A stretch of 64,000 nt of DNA, taken from Lantana camara (taxonomy: Eukaryota; Streptophyta; Magnoliopsida; Lamiales; Verbenaceae). This document shows positions 60,999 through 64,000 of this stretch, in pieces. The stretch's first letter is position 1. Every line of letters begins with the position of its first letter. Location: positions 47,923,001 through 47,987,000 of the forward strand of contig CM074858.1 in NCBI GenBank assembly GCA_037501455.1, given 5' to 3'. The translations under genes were made by a program, and so were the position numbers. The notes beneath the pieces were generated by a model. The model was not told the origin of the DNA and searched no databases. It saw only the letters and a list, made by a program, of their open reading frames with translations.

Positions 60999-61896
60999 GT
61001 TAAGCCTGTGCACGATTCCCATTTGAAGTACTAACGCGCGACTCTTGGAGGTTGAGGAGGCGTGGTGCTTCAATCACAATGTGGGTTAGATACCCCTTGT
61101 GCATTGGTAAGAGTAGTGAGGGTTTGCTCCCCGAGCTACATGTTGTTGGGGTTGGGTTGATTATGATTTTGTTTCCTGTTTTCATACGTATGTTAATAAG
61201 TGGGGAGTTAGAGTAAGGCCCGTGCTCACCGGGTATAGGAATCCGTTAAGTTATGTTGACTATGAAACGGGATAGGATCTTTCTTTTAAGCTATGTTTGA
61301 TTATGTTATGAATAAGTTTGATTCAAAAATGGTTTTGGTATGCAAAACCCTATCCCTGTTCGTAGTCTTTTATTTAATACATGCTCTGCTTTATATGTAT
61401 ACGTGTGTGGGCGTGCGTTAGCCCCCTCACTCAGTCGGTGGACTGACCCTCTCCTTTCAACTTTTCAGTTTGCAGGTTGTCGTTCGTGCTAGGCGGAGTC
61501 GTGGGTCGGTCGAGTCTTAGTCTTCTAGCTCGAGTTGCATTTTCATTTGCATTCGGACACATTTTGTATATGACTCGATTTTGGTAATTGAAGTATGTAT
61601 ATGTTACCCATTTGTTAATGAATTATGTCAGAACTATTGATTTATGTATTAATTCGGGACAGGTTTCTAGGGATAGTTGAACCCGTTTTTGTGGATTTAT
61701 CTTCTTTAATTGTTGTAGTATGCTTCCGTTTTTTATTGTTTTACGCGCTCTAGTCCTGTTTTAGCTCCGCCGGGCTTAGCGAGTGTGTGTAGGTTCCCGT
61801 TCGCTTAGTCTTGGGCTCATGTATGAATTTCTATTTCATATGTGGGTTCGGGGCTAGGTGCGGGGGATGTGGTGGCTCGCCGCTCCGGGCGCTACA
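60999..61896 (+). mobile_element. Element B 5' LTR, third segment (3' end)
   Basis: It continues element B's LTR to GGGCGCTACA at 61896. The perfect hairpin TCAGTC-GGTG-GACTGA (61431-61446) lies 450 bp from this end. Adding the three segments gives about 3.2 kb, matching the solo LTR's 3.1 kb. Confidence 0.85.
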
Positions 61897-63195
61897 TCCT
61901 AAAGTGGTATCAGAGCTCCGGGTTGCAAAACCGGAGTTCTAGTGTCGTGTTGTGTCAAGTATAGGTCGCACGGCGTAGGAACAACGTTCTAATGTGCAGA
62001 TTGCATTAAGATATGTGACCTTCTTGAATTATGTGTCTAAAAAATTTTTACTTTCTTTTCATTAATTGTTGTTGTTCCATACTTTATGTGCGCTATTTGT
62101 TCCATTTACGTGCCATAATGACTCACTAACCGCATGCATCGTACTTTAGGCTCCTCTGTGCATCATAGGTTAATATTTTACAACGATTAACCACTCTTCT
62201 CAACGACTATGGCCCCTAAGCTGAAATTGGGATCAAGTAGAGATGAAAGCTCTTCACGACCGTCGAATCATCACACTGATAATCAATCCACCAAGATGAA
62301 GAGTAAAATGGCTAGATTGTTGGAAGAGATATTATATTCTTGCCGGGTGCGTCGTTTCCCTAAGAACAAATTCCACTCACCCATTGCGGAGGATCCAACC
62401 ATAGTTATATAAACTGTTGGAGAAGGTTGGGCAGGTGTACTAGATGTGGTTCCTCCGAACACAAAGTCAATGTATGCCCTCGTATCTACCTAAGGAGACC
62501 GAACGAATCCGAAAGAGTGACCCAATTTATGGATGAAATTAGGGAAGACCTTCGGGAATTGAAAACTGGGATAGAGTCTAAAGCTTGGATTGTGAGTACC
62601 TGAGAAGCTCTTTAAGTTGAATCCAAGAAACTAAAAGAAAAGAGCCGAGTAGGAAGGATGTGATTGGGAAGTAGCTCGGGATCGGGATTAAAGAGGGACC
62701 GAGAGGGCTCTCAAGTGGGATCGAAAGGAAAGAAGAAAACGAAGGAATCCTCATCCATGGAGCAACCGTCGTGTGCTCATTGTAGAAGAAATTCTCATAC
62801 TTATGAGAATTGTTGGAAGATGTTGGGGCGATGCTACAGATATGGATCGCTGAAACACAAGTTAGAAGAATATGAACGACAAAGACCAAAGAGACTCCCG
62901 GGAGGTAATTGCATCCATTGCACGAGCATCCATCCCACATTGTATTTTACACTTACTTGGAATGTGTGTTACATATTGCTATTTCCTGTTGCTTTCTTGC
63001 CTGAGTTGGTGATAACGTGATGCATAGCATATGCAAATCTAACTCGACATACATGAGTTTAATGTTTTCATGATAGCCTGTAATTGAGAGAAGTCCCCCT
63101 TCGTGAGGGTGAAAATCGGGGTAAGAAGAAAGTGGTGATTTTAAAGATCCGGTTGAAGTCATATCAAGAAGTTGAGGGCTTAATCAAAGAGAGAA
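61897..63195 (+). mobile_element. Element B internal region with decayed gag
   Basis: The primer site TGGTATCAGAGC is at 61905-61916, and the adjoining hairpin with a GCAA loop (61916-61936) has one bulged G. An ATG at 62209 opens a short frame (MAPKLKLGSSRDE). Two separate zinc-knuckle remnants follow: CTRCGSSEHKVNVC within about 62414-62490, and CAHCRRNSHTYENC with a damaged second knuckle within 62664-63020. The Retrotrans_gag core is not recognisable and there is no pol before the interruption at 63196. B looks like another gag-derived, non-autonomous element, or a badly decayed one. Confidence 0.7.
62664..63020 (+). pseudogene. gag: Element B zinc-knuckle gag remnant
   Basis: This open frame has a Ser/Gly/Lys-rich start, then CAHCRRNSHTYENC, an intact CX2CX4HX4C knuckle, then CYRYGSLKHKLEEY, in which the second and last Cys of the next knuckle are lost. 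The linker between the knuckles matches the one in the upstream remnant at 62414-62490 (NCWRRLGRC there, NCWKMLGRC here). Confidence 0.6.
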
Positions 63196-63343
63196 TGTAA
63201 CGCCCGAGCGCGAGACGTCACATCCCCCGCACTATGACCCGACCCGTATATGAAATGGATTTCCACACACGTGCCAAATCATAGCGAACGGGGAAATACA
63301 CACTCGCTAAGCCAGGAGGGACTAACCTATCACTTAAAACCCC

Positions 63344-63376
<33 letters not shown>

Positions 63377-64000
63377 CAGAGTAACAGAAAAGCGGAAGCA
63401 ATAATTCATATTCCATATATTGAGCTATATGCTCTAGGTACCAACATTTAAGTTCAAGGAAGGTCAATAGGTCTAATACAAAACATGTACGCTCCGTATT
63501 CATATACCATATCCAAAAATAGAATAAGATCATAAGATGTAAACATATGAGTGTAAAGAAAGAAAGGCTAGGCACTATGCAAGACTCTCCCAGACTTGTA
63601 TCCCGCCTAGCAACCCTTCCTGCAAAAAGAACTGAAACAACTCCGGGTTCAGTCTTAGACAGACTGGTGGGTATAAAAATAGGCATAATATCATAATATG
63701 GCGGAATTTAAGCACATACATGCAAGCTATGATCCTTATTCGAGGTTTTAGAATAATTTTCCCAAGTGGGAAGTAAAATACAACGAATAGGATTATAACA
63801 ATTCATTTCATTCATTAGGTCCTTTGTGGCCCGGCCAGAGGGCGTGCATTATCTCCAACCAACACCTCTTGTAATTCATTAATCATTCATTCATTCATTC
63901 ATTCGTTCATGTAATTCATTCTTTCGTACACATTCATTAGATCATTCATTCGATCATTCATAAACTCTTTCTTCCTCCGGTTTAGGGACGGGTCTGCAAG
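63196..64000 (-). mobile_element. Element E LTR (3' end; continues past the window)
   Basis: On the minus strand it ends in GCGCTCGGGCGTTACA and resembles element O's LTR. Shared features are the CGTATATGAAATGG-type word, the GCTAAGC.AGG..GGAC word and a CAGTCT-TAGAC-AGACTG hairpin (63650-63666) 454 bp from the LTR end. It cuts element B's internal region at 63196. A (CAA)n microsatellite lies at about 63344-63375, and the minus-strand ORFs over it with Val or Cys runs are artefacts. Confidence 0.78.

Overview
This 64 kb window is nuclear DNA from a flowering plant, probably a eudicot. The signs are spliced GT-AG introns, AT-rich non-coding DNA, and LTR retrotransposons primed by initiator-Met tRNA (binding site TGGTATCAGAGC). 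I do not name a species. There is one host gene, at the left edge. The other ~59 kb is a nest of LTR retrotransposons inserted into one another.

1-3457 (minus strand) holds the 5' part of a gene for a zf-4CXXC_R1 (CDCA7-like) zinc-finger protein with a DDT/WHIM-like C-terminal region. Seven exons can be read with agreeing splice phases, and the 3' end lies outside the window. 3458-4396 is its upstream flank, with a 36-bp tandem duplication.

The nest, in order: a fragment of an A-type LTR (4397-4714); a solo LTR of a TRIM (miniature LTR element, 4715-4915); element A (4952-30586, TSD AATTT, ~4.18 kb LTRs, no pol), which contains an inverted solo LTR (10327-14332) and a young Ty1/copia element (14784-24850, TSD TCAAA, the only element with a polyprotein); element O (4916-4951 plus 30592-38344); a complete 471-bp TRIM (38345-38815); more O LTR in the opposite orientation (38816-39337); element B, whose 5' LTR is split into 39338-41242, 57480-57881 and 60999-61896. 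B's LTR contains element C (41243-57474, TSD ACCTA, gag only), which contains element D (43313-54620, TSD GCACC, very young, no proteins). It also contains a solo B LTR (57882-60993, TSD GTCGG). B's internal region follows (61897-63195), and it is cut by the LTR of element E (63196 to the window end).

Two results stand out. First, inverting 4916-38344 between the two inverted TRIM copies would restore an uninterrupted O 3' LTR carrying a TRIM flanked by a 5-bp target duplication. The window therefore records a ~33-kb TRIM-mediated inversion. Second, A, C, D, O, B and E differ in sequence but share small predicted RNA hairpins at fixed places: a GCAA-tetraloop hairpin just after the primer site, a CAGTC/GACTG hairpin ~415-460 bp from the LTR 3' end, a tandem array of GAGAGA/TCTCTC hairpins before the polypurine tract, and a cluster of GC-rich hairpins inside the long LTRs whose stem sequence changes by family while pairing is kept. 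Most carriers encode no protein and one (C) encodes only Gag, so these look like cis-acting RNA signals for mobilisation in trans. That role is inference. I compared sequences by eye and ran no alignments.
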